DNA of 64,000 nt, from assembly GCF_963678635.1 (NCBI RefSeq), contig NC_087064.1, positions 51,044,684 to 51,108,683 of the forward strand, written 5' to 3'. Of this stretch, positions 23,227-33,450 are shown in pieces. The translations under genes and the position numbers were made by a program. The stretch comes from Symsagittifera roscoffensis. Taxonomy: Eukaryota > Xenacoelomorpha > Acoela > Convolutidae. Under the pieces are notes generated by a model that was given only the letters and a program-made list of their open reading frames with translations, made no database searches and was not told where the DNA came from. Numbering within the stretch: position 1 is the stretch's first letter; every line of letters begins with the position of its first letter.

Positions 23227-24575
23227 TTTTTTTTTTAAAGCGGAAAATCTTTATCGGACTTCTATTTTTCTGATTTTTTGTCGGCTTAGTTACCGGAGCA
23301 CCAAATATGCCTAACTCTTGGTCATTTTTTAGTCGAGGATAAAGCATTACAGTGTATTCGGGTTTTGGACTAGTAATTGAGTTCCAAGAAATTATGCCGA
23401 ACTTTCTGCTATTTTTTGATTTTTTCTTGCCGTTCATTAAAATTCTTGAAAATTATTTCTTTTTTAAATTCAAGTACTTTTCTGCGCATTTACAGCAGTA
23501 GTAACACCCATGCTTGAGACGTCAAATGCCTGAAGTTCGATTTCAGTGGGATTCGAATTTTCGACTATTCTAGACCTTCGTCTTTTGCTAATTTTATCGG
23601 CTTAGGTCCCGTATAACGGCCCGGTTCTTTTTAGAAAGCTTTTTGTAAAGTTTCAAATTGTGGAGGTAATTTTTTTAGGAGAATTTTTGTCCGTTTTTTC
23701 AATTTTTGATTTGACTTTCCTTTAGCTGGTTGGTAATCATAGTCATACTTTTTTGTATTACAAGTGATGCGAAGTTCCGTTTCGCTTCTGTGCAAATAAG
23801 TTAGGCTGTTTTTAGTATAAAAGTTAAAAATTCAAACAATTTAATCGCTCAAAATTTCATTGACAACAATTTTTTTTGATAATTGGGATCAGTGGGCGTC
23901 CAACTCGGAAATTAACAAAAGCTTGATTAATGCTAATGGTTGTTTTTCTGAAATTGATTTTTTCGTATTTCCAAAAAATTGTTGAATTTTTTCGACTTTG
24001 TTATTTCCGTCTCATTTTCTATTTGTGAGATTGCAATGCTTCGCTTTCGTTGTATCTATTTAAAAAATTATGATTTTCCCCCTCTAATCTGTTTTGTTTT
24101 TCGTGCACATCTTTGTATTGATAAATTGTTCAATGGTGCGAATTCTTTAAATTTTTAATTGGTTTTTGTATTCTGTCTTGATTTGCTTCTGAAAATTTAG
24201 TTACCAGATTTTGAAACGTTTTTCCCCCATTTTCCAAGTTTTTGATTTCTTCTGCTGTCAAACTTTGGTTTCATTTTCCTCCCCTCTCACATAAGCTTGA
24301 ACGTTGATGTAACAAGTGGTTTTACGGAGTTAATTATGCTTTGCAAATACGTTTGAAAAGCGTAATGTGAGCAGTTTATTGCATTGAAATCAATTTGAAA
24401 CAAGGATTGGAGTCGGAATGAATGTTTGCTTGTATGATTTACTTTAAATAATTTTCGATAAATTTCTACAATACGCGCTTTCTGTTTTTTAAAACATGTT
24501 TCTGTACCGCAAGTGGTGCGAAGCTACGCTTTGCCCTTGAGTGTAATTTACCTGATACTGAAATGGTTATTTCAG

Positions 24576-26891
24576 TACCGTAAAACCCGAGATTTCACTC
24601 CTGATGATCTTAAGGACGAAGGCTACTGGATAAAACGCCGCAAAAATAACGAGGCGGCAAAAAGGTCTCGCGAAAAACGCAAAACTAACGATGCCGCCCT
24701 GGAGGCGCGTGTTGCAATTTTGGAGCAAATGAATGAAAAACTGGGCGAAGAAAACGAAGAACTGAAAAAGTGCCTCGCTGCTGCTAACCAAAAAATTAAA
24801 ATGCTGCGAAACGAAAGGGACAGACAAAAGTATTCTAATAGTCCACTTGAATCGGTCAATGATATGCAAACTGATGGCACTACTTTCAACATCGATAGGC
24901 CTTTAAAGCGAAACAACGCGTCTCAGAATCCGCCCTTGTTCTACATACAAAACCCCCAGAGAGCAAAATACCCATCGGCTGTAGAACAGATCGATCTAAG
25001 TGAACCAATAGCCACAAACCATGGTGTCAATAGGCTAAAATCTGGGCCGAGAACAACCCAATACAGTGAGCAGATATCGCGCTCATTTGCGATCGAACAA
25101 AGCCCGTCAGCGGGAATAATACCCTCGGCGAATCCTACGATAATTAAACAGTCAGTCAATAGAGCGAGTCAAGCGTCCAATCAGCTTTCAGCTGCTACCC
25201 GAGCACCTCGAAATTCTATTATAGTTCCAATTCATCAGCTCTCTAGTTTAGGTGGATCGCAGGTGACAGCAGCGAACCAACTTAACAATGGTTCTCTGGT
25301 ACAGCAAACTCAAAACAGAAATCCTATTGTTTACTTGAACACAGGCTGTGGAGTCATGCCGTTTAATACGTTTCTACAGACACAGCCAGCTGTCAATCAA
25401 GATGTCAACTCTAGTGCAAATCTGAAGCACCACGAAATAATGTTCCACCCAGAAGATCAAGCAGGTCTTGTTAATTCTTCTGGCGAATTGAGTGACGCAG
25501 CTCTCGAAGAAGCATGTAAGACTATGATAATTCAGCAGCAAGACCCGGATGGCTCTGTTGTGAAGACTGGAACCCTAGTTTCCATGAGTACCCCTATCGA
25601 CCATATCATACCTCTGAAAAAGAGAAAAGACGGTTAGTTGTTTTTCGCCCTAGCTATTCTTATGGAGGGACCGAAAGATGGAAAATTTTGAACCAATCAG
25701 AATCGTTAAACGCTAATCGCTGAATGGTTTTTGCACTAAATCTAAGTTAATTTTATCAGAAACCGAAGTAAGGTTAAATTTTGCTAAAAAATTTTTGCAG
25801 ATGTGGAGTAAATTTTTGTTTTACTTTTCCAGTTTTTAAAATCGGTATCCTTTTAATAATAAGGTTATTTCAAATGCGTTTTAGATCTGAGACTATATAA
25901 AAATTCTTCTTTTTTTTTGCTAAATTTGCAATCGGTCAAATGAGTTGTGATGGCCTGAATTTATTTGCCTAATTGAAACTTTCGCGATTTCTGAATACTC
26001 AAAATAACCGAAAATAAATTTCCAACAATCGGTCCGTCCATCATGAGGAACGCCACTGTTTTTCGCTGCTTCACATGATAATGTTCATAAAACTTTTTTT
26101 CTGAAATGACTACGCAATGTTCCAAAAGTCTTCAACATTTACAGTATTTTCATAGTTCGAAAGATGATATGAGAATTTTGGAAGTAAAAAAATCAAGAAT
26201 CGAAAACACTAAACAAGCGATGTAAAATTCATATTGTGATGTTAACGAAAATTATGGTTGTAGTGGTTGTCTCAAATAATAGTTTCAATATTATGACTGT
26301 TCAGATGCAAACAGTGTCTCTGAAGACCAATCTCCTGGCAAGTTCAGCCAGCAACCTTCCTCGGTGGGCAACCCAGAGATGCAAAACATGCATATGACAC
26401 CTGTCACAACCCCCGCTCCATCCACCACACACCTTCATATACACCGTACAGGAAGAAATAATGCTGTAAATGAATCACCAATAGACTCAGGCGTCGAGAA
26501 TGACTCCAGCAGCAACCCGGAATACTGGAGGGCTCAACTGATAACTATAATGAGCGAAGTTGAGAGACTCAAAACCCAAATGGGCTCAATAACACAGCAG
26601 AGCTCACAGCAAACCCCGACACAGCCAGTTAGCAGCCAGAGCGCACAGATTTTTGACTCGGGCCAGCCGCAATCGAACCAGGTTATGACGTCATCTGCGC
26701 CACCAGCCATTCAAAATGCCACAAGCCATCCACAGCTAGTAGTGATGCAACCAATGGGAGTTCGTACTTCATCGATGTCAAATTTGGAAACCACTCCGAC
26801 TAAATCGCCAATGATGCTAAATCAAATAGGAAGTGACGCTAGGACGGACTCTCCTCTCACATCGAATAATTCTTCTACCGGTGAAAACTGA
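24576..26891 (+). CDS. bZIP transcription factor, NFIL3/PAR-like, exons with DNA-binding domain and C-terminus
   Basis: The exon at 24576-25632 (acceptor TTTCAG, donor G|GTTAGT) begins with the extended basic region RDFTPDDLKDEGYW, then RRKNNEAAKRSREKRK, then a leucine zipper of about five heptads (residues 40-75 of the exon). RRKNNEAAKRSREKR is the hallmark of the NFIL3/E4BP4 and PAR group, which bind TTAYGTAA-type sites as dimers in the nucleus. A long Gln/Asn/Ser-rich region follows. The exon at 26305-26891 joins in phase (D across the junction) and ends at TGA 26889-26891. The readable protein is about 720 residues, longer than vertebrate NFIL3 (about 460). Orthology within the PAR/NFIL3/CES-2 group cannot be settled from the motif alone. 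Confidence 0.85.
25633..26304 (+). other. Intron between the bZIP exon and the last exon
   Basis: The intron has a GT donor (GTTAGT) and an acceptor reading GACTGTTCAG. It is AT-rich. I see no repeat or exon inside. Confidence 0.8.
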
Positions 26892-27998
26892 TCGAAAACA
26901 AAGGATCCATTCTATGTTAGAATGGCCTCCTTAATTTAATTTTGTACAGAAAACTTATTGATAAAAAGGAAGAAACGAGACTGCAAAAATGTCTTTTTAC
27001 CAGCTGAGCTGTTGCACCGCAAAATTTTGTTGATAAACTTTAAATTCCTATGAGTTATATACTGTTTATGTGTTGAATGTCAATTGTTTTCTGACTTCGA
27101 AAGTCATTCAAATCATTAGAATTAATTTATTTTCTTCATTTTTTTTCATCCCTTGTTATAATTTTTATTCTTACGACCATTTGGAAAGAGTGGGAAGGAA
27201 CTATGGCCTAGGTTGCGACTTTTTCACGCCCTTTCAGTTACCCGAGAAAGTTCGCTAGGTATCACGTCTGGTATCATGTTGAAGAAAAGAATATTAATTC
27301 ATGTTTCCATAAATTCAGGTTTTGAGAAAAACATATATTATGTAATCAGACACTTGACCTCTGAATGAAATTGACTGGATGAGCAGGAAGTAATAATCTC
27401 TCAATATGCTTTAAGGTAATTGAAGTAAATTAGAACTGTATTTTTTTTAAAATTCGATTATTTTCTTGATGGTTGTGAAATCTAAGAATTGCAAGTTTTT
27501 TTAAGTGTTACTATGGTTGCAAAATTTTCGGTAGCAAGTAACGCAAGTAAGGCCAAGTGAATTATCGCTTACTAGCTTATAGCCATTTTTGGCCCGGTAC
27601 CTGAACTCGTAAATCAAATTTTAGGAATCGGTCAAATAAATAATTTTATCTAAAATTGATGTCCGGCTCCCAGATCAAAATTAAAAAACCAAATTCTTTG
27701 ATTGACAAAAGGGCAAAAAATTCCATGTTACATGGTTGTTACTTGATGACCCAAATTAAAAAGAACAGATACCACAAATTTATTGCTAGCCGTCGCTATA
27801 TTCATTTTGTTCGCCGTAATTGTTCCGTGTGTTATTTTTTCAGCGCAAATTCAGGTACCATAAATAATCATCAGAATGGGTCTAGTGATATACTAAATTG
27901 AAGCCCTTTCAGTCGGAATATTAAATTTTCAAAAAATTATCGAGTATTTTATTTTTTTGTTTCTAGTCAATTTTCAGCATCGAATATTTTATGTTTTT
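26892..27998. other. 3' UTR and downstream non-coding DNA of the bZIP gene
   Basis: No gene is visible. Poly(A) signals of the AATAAA type occur only at some distance (near 27633). The short open frames here are low-complexity and show no coding signature. Confidence 0.5.
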
Positions 27999-28210
27999 GT
28001 TTCTAGTCATTTTTCGAAATCTGTTCTCCAATTTGCCTGTTAATATGACTGTCGAATATGCCTAAATTCTAGTTTTACGTCAGATCCTTTTATCACACCA
28101 CGCAGAAAAAAAATACACCATTTTGAAAAAAAACGGTGTCTTTTTTCGTATTTTTTGAAGACTATAGTCGCAACATTCTGTGCTACTTGTACAGTAACCG
28201 GCTATCCCTG
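27999..28210 (+). repeat. Left arm of a long inverted repeat
   Basis: About 210 bases match the reverse complement of 29786-30002. Shared words include GTCGAATATGC, ATTTTTATCACAC-like, ACGCAGAAAA and TTCTGTGCTACTTGTACAGT. A further direct, divergent copy lies near 62557-62871 and fragments near 32830 and 57005, so this is a dispersed family. Confidence 0.7.
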
Positions 28211-29785
28211 TTTCAATTGCATTTCAGCTCTTGGTAACGCGTGGAACAGATAAATCTAATCCTGATTAAATGGTTTAACGTTCATTGTTTGTTTAAGTAA
28301 ACCATCAGCACTAATTACTGGTCCTTACCTGCAAAAACCACGAACTTGTAAATGACAGTAGACATGGAGCGGGCTGAAAAATTTTCACAGAATGTCAAAT
28401 TAGTGTGGGAAACTAATAAATGTCAGAATAGTCAAATCTTCCTTGCATCAAAAGAAAAGCTCAGAAGAAGCAAACTGTCTTTGTTGGTGTAAGGTCGATC
28501 TTTTCAACTTTTTTTCCTTAAGATTTAGTGTTTTTATTCTCCACTCTTCATCGCGCAACATCATCCAATATTTTTCTCACCTTTTTGTCTAAAATATTGC
28601 TACTCACGGCTCACGCTGAAGATGCGCTGCCTCAAAACTAAAAAAAAATCATTCTAGCACAGAAATAAGCGATTCACAAAGGACAAAAGTTAGGTTTACT
28701 GTTTAAGCTTCAGAATGTTCAGACTGAGCAATGAGGCAAGATTAGTGATTCTGAAACAAAAGATAAAGAGTCGCTTTCAACATACTTTTTTTCTGAAAGT
28801 TTTTCAATGCTTATTGCACAAGCAAAAAGCAAAGCTTGTGCGTTAGTGTGAGTTCTTTTTTTCCAACCTAAGTCACAAATGTTAGAGTTCATTTTGAAAT
28901 TGTTCTTTTATTGCAGTATGTGCATAAGATCAATGAACAGCTCTTAAGTACATCTAATGCTAAGGATATTAACACAGACTATTATTTCACAAAAATATCA
29001 CTATAGCTTCAATGTATCATGAATCTGTAGCGTAGAGGTAGGGAAGGAGACTCACAACAAAATAAGAAAGTTCGAACCTGGGCATGGTTGGATGTTTTCA
29101 ATGAATTTTTCGTATACACGTTAAAATGCGTCCGCTCTATAAATTGAGACATAAAAATTGGTAAATTTCTTTGTTCAAGATGACTGGTACTGCTAATGCG
29201 TCATAATTGGCTTGCGTCACTTAGCATTTATGTAGAATCATAAGTAAATTATCTAGACTTAAAGTTTTACTCATTCAGTGTTTCCTTCTCAGTAGTGTTA
29301 CCGTTCATATTTTTGCTTTGCTTGTGTGTGCGAAGTGCAACTTCGCCTCTGTATCTACACTTATTCTTAGATTTTTTAAAGTATTCTTACTATTTTCTCG
29401 TTTGAGTATTCAAAGTACAACTTCTTGTCGATGCAAGAAAAACCATTATTTCAAGCACGTTTTTTTTTGTATTTCATGGAATTGTTTGGGTATTCTAATT
29501 AACATCAGTTATATTTTCTCTTAATAGAAGTTCGTTGAACCAACCAATAGTTATCTAGGAGAATATCAATAAAACTCACCTCTGTATACTATAGGTACGC
29601 TTTAAATTGTCTAAATGTTTGTTGGATCTATATTTTTTCAATGTTTTAAATTTTTTTTCGACTTTTTTTTATATATAAATGTTTGTCTTGTATTTTCAAT
29701 GTTTGTGTTGTATCGATTGTGTAAAATCAATTAAATAAAATAATGATGATAAGACAAGCCGGCCGTGGGAGCTAAATTAAAAAAC
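28211..29785. other. Interior of the long inverted repeat
   Basis: These 1.58 kb contain no long reading frame and no transposase. They contain a tRNA-like segment (29022-29098), a copy of the intronic stem-loop (29318) and a hairpin GCACAAGC...GCTTGTGC (about 28814-28841). Confidence 0.55.
29022..29098 (+). repeat. tRNA-derived SINE-like head
   Basis: GTAGCGTAGAGGTAGGG fits a pol III A box, and AAGTTCGAACCTGGGC a very good B box about 27 bases later. The arms do not fold into a full tRNA, so this is best read as the head of a tRNA-derived SINE. Confidence 0.6.
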
Positions 29786-30002
29786 GAACAAAGACAGCCG
29801 GCTACTGTACAAGTAGCACAGAATAATCCGATCATTGTCTTAAAACAAAACAAAAAAGTTTTTGTTTCAAATTAGTGTCAACTTTTCTGCGTTGTGTGAT
29901 AAAAATATCTGAACAAAAATTTAGAATTTAAGCATATTCGACATTCATAATAAAAAAGCCAGTTGGAAAACATTTTTTTTCCCTAGAAAAATGACTAGAA
30001 AA
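29786..30002 (-). repeat. Right arm of the long inverted repeat
   Basis: This is the reverse-complement partner of 27999-28210; the inner end AGCCGGCTACTGTACAAGTA mirrors the left arm. No target duplication could be identified, so the element boundary is uncertain. Confidence 0.7.
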
Positions 30003-30782
30003 GCTAAAAAAAAATCGTTAAAAGTTTTTTTTTTGGTTCTCAAATTTCTTTTTGGTTCTCAAAACTCCAAAAACGACCTTTACTCGTGTAAGTTTAAGTT
30101 TTCCCCTCCTAGATTAAGCACATTTAAGCTTTTGTAAGTCTGTCTAGCCTCACCTTATTCGCTTAAAATTAAACCAAAAATCAAAAATTTCAAACTAGTT
30201 TTTCTCGACACTGCAATTTTTTTTCAAAATTTTTAGATGTCGTTCGAATTACGACTGAAAGTGCTTGAATATGATATAACACTCGACTCATTCCAATGAT
30301 TGTTTGCCGTACCTGATTTTGCGTGGGAAAAAAACTGAAACACCCGAATACAAAGTTCCTCCACATTTTGCAAATGGTCGAGCAAAAATCTAGCGCGATA
30401 AAGACTGAATTAGCAAGTTTTCCGAAAATTTCAGGAATTTTCCGACGTTTAGGGGGATGAACGGAACCATAATAGCTACGTGTAAGACGGAATAATATAA
30501 ACTATTTAGTGGGAGGAAGTTTGAATTCGTGTGCCTTTTTGCGACCAAATTCGGGTTTTACGGAAACACGAACTTTAGTGGTATACTTACTACATTTAAG
30601 GATATTGCCTCGACTGTTTGTTAAGTTATAAGCTGTTGGTTACTAGAAATTTAAGCTTAGTTTCAAGTTTTTGGGTTACATTAGTTGAAGGCACCCTAAG
30701 AAAATTTTTGTCCGACAAAAAGGGGTGTAAAATAGAACCAAAGGGAGTGAGGGTTTGAATTGTTTGAAGGGGAGCATCAGCT

Positions 30783-30821
<39 letters not shown>

Positions 30822-31137
30822 CTATCTATATCTCTCTAAATCCACTAGTGGCACAGGATGTCAAGTTTGATACAAAAAGTTAGAGAACTGCAGAAATTTG
30901 TTGAATAATTTGTTGCAGAAATTTGCAGAAATCTGTTGAATAATAATCACTTCGGTTTGACTAAATCAGGTTGAAAAGGTAACTTAGTTTCTCGAATGTT
31001 GATGTCGAGAAACACGATGAAGCAGTCAGTCATAACTGATGCTCCTGTCAACAAAGTTTCTAATTTAAGTCAATTTTGTTCTTTAAAAATAAGACGTATA
31101 GTGCAATATGAGTTAAATAAGTTTCTAGTTATTCTGA
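30003..31137. other. Non-coding DNA upstream of the zinc-finger gene
   Basis: No gene is supported. The region is AT-rich and holds a microsatellite at 30782-30838. The promoter of the zinc-finger gene should lie here, but no core element is obvious. Confidence 0.45.
30782..30838. repeat. (CT)n / (CTAT)n compound microsatellite
   Basis: A CT run passes into CTAT tetranucleotides and back to CT. Confidence 0.97.
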
Positions 31138-31773
31138 ATGATGGCTTTTGCCGATCCGCTAAATCAAGTTATTGTAATTGATGCATCAATTGCCATGAAC
31201 TGCGATATTATTGAACAGTTAAGCTGTCTATCAACAATTTCTGCTGCAATAGTTCACAATTATGGACAAATAGGAGTTCTGAAGCTTCAAACAGTGTCTG
31301 AATTTTCAGCAAATGAGAAGGAAATCAGGCAAATATCGCAATTTGTTGAAAGAAAAATTGAACAGCAGCCAATCGATCCCAAGGGCGGTATTAATTTCAA
31401 AAAGATCGAAAGGTCGAAAAGTTCGGTCCAAAAAGTGTCGAAAGTCAATTCAAGTTTCGTTGCGCCAGAATCTCCTGGAATAACTAGTTTAAACTATTTT
31501 CATAGATTATCGAAACCGGATATTTCTGGTCTGGTGGGGACGTTCCAAGACTTCAAAACCAAACAGAAGTTTCATCAGTGTACGTTTTGCAACTACCAAT
31601 CACCTCACTCGAGTACGATGAAGAGACACGAGGAACTCAAGCATCTACCACAGACTATAAGTTACAACTGTCTGCAGTGTTCCTCAACATTTAGACAAAA
31701 ATCCAATCTGAAAATCCATTACAAGGGAGTTCGTGGACTCCTAGAGCCTGAAGCTAAAGCAATGATGCCGTGA
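31138..31773 (+). CDS. C2H2 zinc-finger protein, 211 aa, single exon
   Basis: An intact frame opens at ATG 31138. Residues 1-140 have no recognisable domain. Residues 143-167 form a standard C2H2 finger (CTFC, then 12 residues, then H-X4-H in MKRHEELKH). Residues 174-195 begin a second finger (CLQC...LKIH) that lacks its last histidine. The protein ends 20 residues later. Such fingers usually bind DNA or RNA. A decayed copy of residues from about 75 to the end lies at 42725-43350, which shows this sequence has been duplicated. Retention of an open frame argues for selection or recency. It might instead be part of a larger gene or of a repeat family. Confidence 0.6.
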   Translation: MMAFADPLNQVIVIDASIAMNCDIIEQLSCLSTISAAIVHNYGQIGVLKLQTVSEFSANEKEIRQISQFVERKIEQQPIDPKGGINFKKIERSKSSVQKVSKVNSSFVAPESPGITSLNYFHRLSKPDISGLVGTFQDFKTKQKFHQCTFCNYQSPHSSTMKRHEELKHLPQTISYNCLQCSSTFRQKSNLKIHYKGVRGLLEPEAKAMMP

Positions 31774-32009
31774 TTAGAAAAAAAGCTTGTGTTTGTGATT
31801 TTTTTTGTCAATTTTATCTTCATAGAAATTAAGTGTTAATGCGCGAAATGAGTTTTTGTTCAGATCGCTGAAAGTGTTTTTCGACACGAAATGAAGCGAA
31901 CAATCATTGGAATGAGTTGAGTAATGAGTCATTAAAACTTTTTTCGTGATTGGAACTATATTAAATAATTCCAATTGTTTTCTTAATTTCGAGGAAAACG
32001 GTTTGTCCG
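31774..32009 (+). other. 3' flank of the zinc-finger gene
   Basis: No coding signal is visible. The sequence is recognisably related to 43351-43640, the flank of the decayed copy, so the duplication included the 3' flank. Confidence 0.5.
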
Positions 32010-32600
32010 TGAAAGCGTTTGTAGTTTCTGTTATAAGCGATTTTAATAGGGCGATAGGGTTTTGGTTAAGCTTTGAAAGCGCTTGATGTTTCTGTTATAG
32101 GACAATTATCATAGGGCGATAAGCGTTTGTTAAAGCTGTGAAAGTTTTTGCAGCTTCTGTTATAGGGCGATTATAATAAGACAATAAGCTGTTGTTGAAG
32201 CCGTCAAAGCGTCTGTTGTTTCTGTTATAGTGCGATAAGGTGATTATAATAGGGTGATGAGCTTTTGCTTAAGCGCTAAAGCGTTTGCAGCTTCTGCTAT
32301 AGTTTGATAGGGCGATAAGCTTTTGCTTAAGCCATGAAAGCAGTTACAGTTTCTGTTAAAGGGCGATGATAATATAGCAAAAAGCTCTTGTATAGGCCAA
32401 TTTAGTGTTTGTTATTTTTGTAATGGGGCGATAGGGTGATTATCATTACACGATAAGCTTTTGCTTAAGCCGTGAAAGCGTTTGCAGCTTCTGTTATAGT
32501 GCTATCGGGTGATTATAATTGGGTGATAAGCTTTTGTTTAAGCCGTGAAAAGGTTTCAGTTTATGTTATTGGGCGATAAGCCGCAAAAACTTCGTTTTAG
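32010..32600. repeat. Degenerate minisatellite, about nine units of 59-73 bp
   Basis: The words TTCTGTTATAG, GGGCGATAAG, AGCTTTTGCTTAAGC and GTGAAAGCGTTTGCAG recur in fixed order. Copies of the first start near 32018, 32090, 32154, 32218, 32291, 32350, 32414, 32487 and 32549. Units differ by substitutions and small indels. The array starts right after the zinc-finger gene and a trace of the unit occurs near 43730 after the decayed copy. Confidence 0.85.
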
Positions 32601-32933
32601 TTTAAAAAAATGCGTTTTCTGTATCTTTTGTTTGTGCCTTGTTGGGAATAAAAAATGTGTGGACAAATTCAAGAACATTTCTGAACAAAATTAAATTGGA
32701 AATTAGTTTAGTATTTCTTTCAAATCATTTTTCGAATAAAGGTCAAGTTTTTTTCCATTTTTTTATTCAATTTTTGAAATTAAATGTTGCCGAGTATGCC
32801 TTTTTCACTATTACTATCGAATCTATTTAAAAAATCTCGGCTTTCTTTCAGTTCTTCTTAGCACGCCACGAACAGAAACTGTTTTTTTTTTTTTACTTTT
32901 TTTATTTGTTATCTATGTTGTTGTAGTGAGTTG

Positions 32934-32957
32934 CTGTTGTTGTTGTTGTTGTTGTTG
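32934..32957. repeat. (GTT)n microsatellite
   Basis: About eight GTT triplets in a row. Confidence 0.95.
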
Positions 32958-33445
32958 ATTTGTAGCTACAAAAAGAGGGGTAGCTACATTGTCGTTTATT
33001 TTCAGTAAGCCACAGTCGAAGACTGTGGATATCGATTGATTGTTTTCGTCTCGTCCAAAAACTAGTAACTGGATTTCCCAAGGCTCGCTAAGTGCAGGAA
33101 AACCCCCTTCTGACAGTACTGAATAAACCCCGTTCTAGAGGGGCCTTTTTTAGCACGGGGAACCGAGCAAAACTTTCCGACAGTTTTTAATAAGTGCGGA
33201 GAACCGAGAAAAACTCCTAATTTGCCCCGTTATGTTGGTAAGTTGAGCCATTTTCCGACTGCAACCGAGTTATCCCACAGGTAGTCAAGTTAAAGGGATG
33301 GAGTGGCCTCGTCTCTGTCATTGAAATTTTTTTAAATTTTTTTTTTATTTGTTGTGGTTGTTTGACTTCGTCTCCTTCATTGAAATCTGGTTTTGTTCGT
33401 ATCTTGATCTGCACCTTCGATTGAGATGACAGTTGTTTTTCGTTC

Positions 33446-33450
33446 TGAGT
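33446..33450. repeat. Target-site duplication, left copy (TGAGT)
   Basis: TGAGT directly precedes the 5' LTR and is repeated directly after the 3' LTR at 41035-41039. A 5-bp duplication is what Ty3/Gypsy integrases typically leave. Confidence 0.93.

Larger units (their letters stand above)
20742..24540. repeat. Recurrent stem-loop family (seven intronic copies)
   Basis: Copies lie at about 20742, 21081, 21896, 22678, 23757, 24025 and 24505, with an eighth outside the gene at 29318. The best is GCGAAGCTCAGCTTCGC (21903-21919), a near-perfect 7-bp stem. Most are preceded by CGCAAGTG-like sequence and followed by CTCTGTG-like sequence. Both arms vary between copies, some in a compensating way. 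The conserved flanks make chance unlikely. Confidence 0.6.
19585..24575 (+). repeat. Large intron of the bZIP gene filled with degenerate repeats
   Basis: Five kilobases of T-rich DNA hold no convincing exon. Four modules recur in a loose order: a hairpin (near GCGAAGCTCAGCTTCGC), a tRNA-like segment with A- and B-box-like words, a tag GTCGGCTTAGTTGCC (21398, 22888, 23276, 23592), and a tag near GGCCTAATTGGTTTCGGC (21546, 22974). The best-ordered pair lies at 21081-21570 and 22678-23000, about 1.6 kb apart. This suggests old duplications of a composite SINE-like unit. Confidence 0.6.
32601..33450. other. Non-coding DNA before the LTR element
   Basis: No gene is visible. The region includes a (GTT)n run at 32934-32957, an 8-bp stem hairpin CCACAGTCGAAGACTGTGG (about 33011-33029), and two diverged copies of a CGGGGAACCGAG-like word (33157 and 33199). 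Confidence 0.5.

Noticed and set aside
27656-27901. 81-codon open frame
   Set aside because: Composition follows AT-rich DNA and there is no recognisable motif or splice context.
29022-29098. Functional tRNA gene
   Set aside because: A and B boxes are good but the acceptor and anticodon arms do not pair properly; a SINE head fits better.
32010-32600. CRISPR array
   Set aside because: Units are diverged throughout with no alternation of constant repeat and unique spacer, and the DNA is animal.
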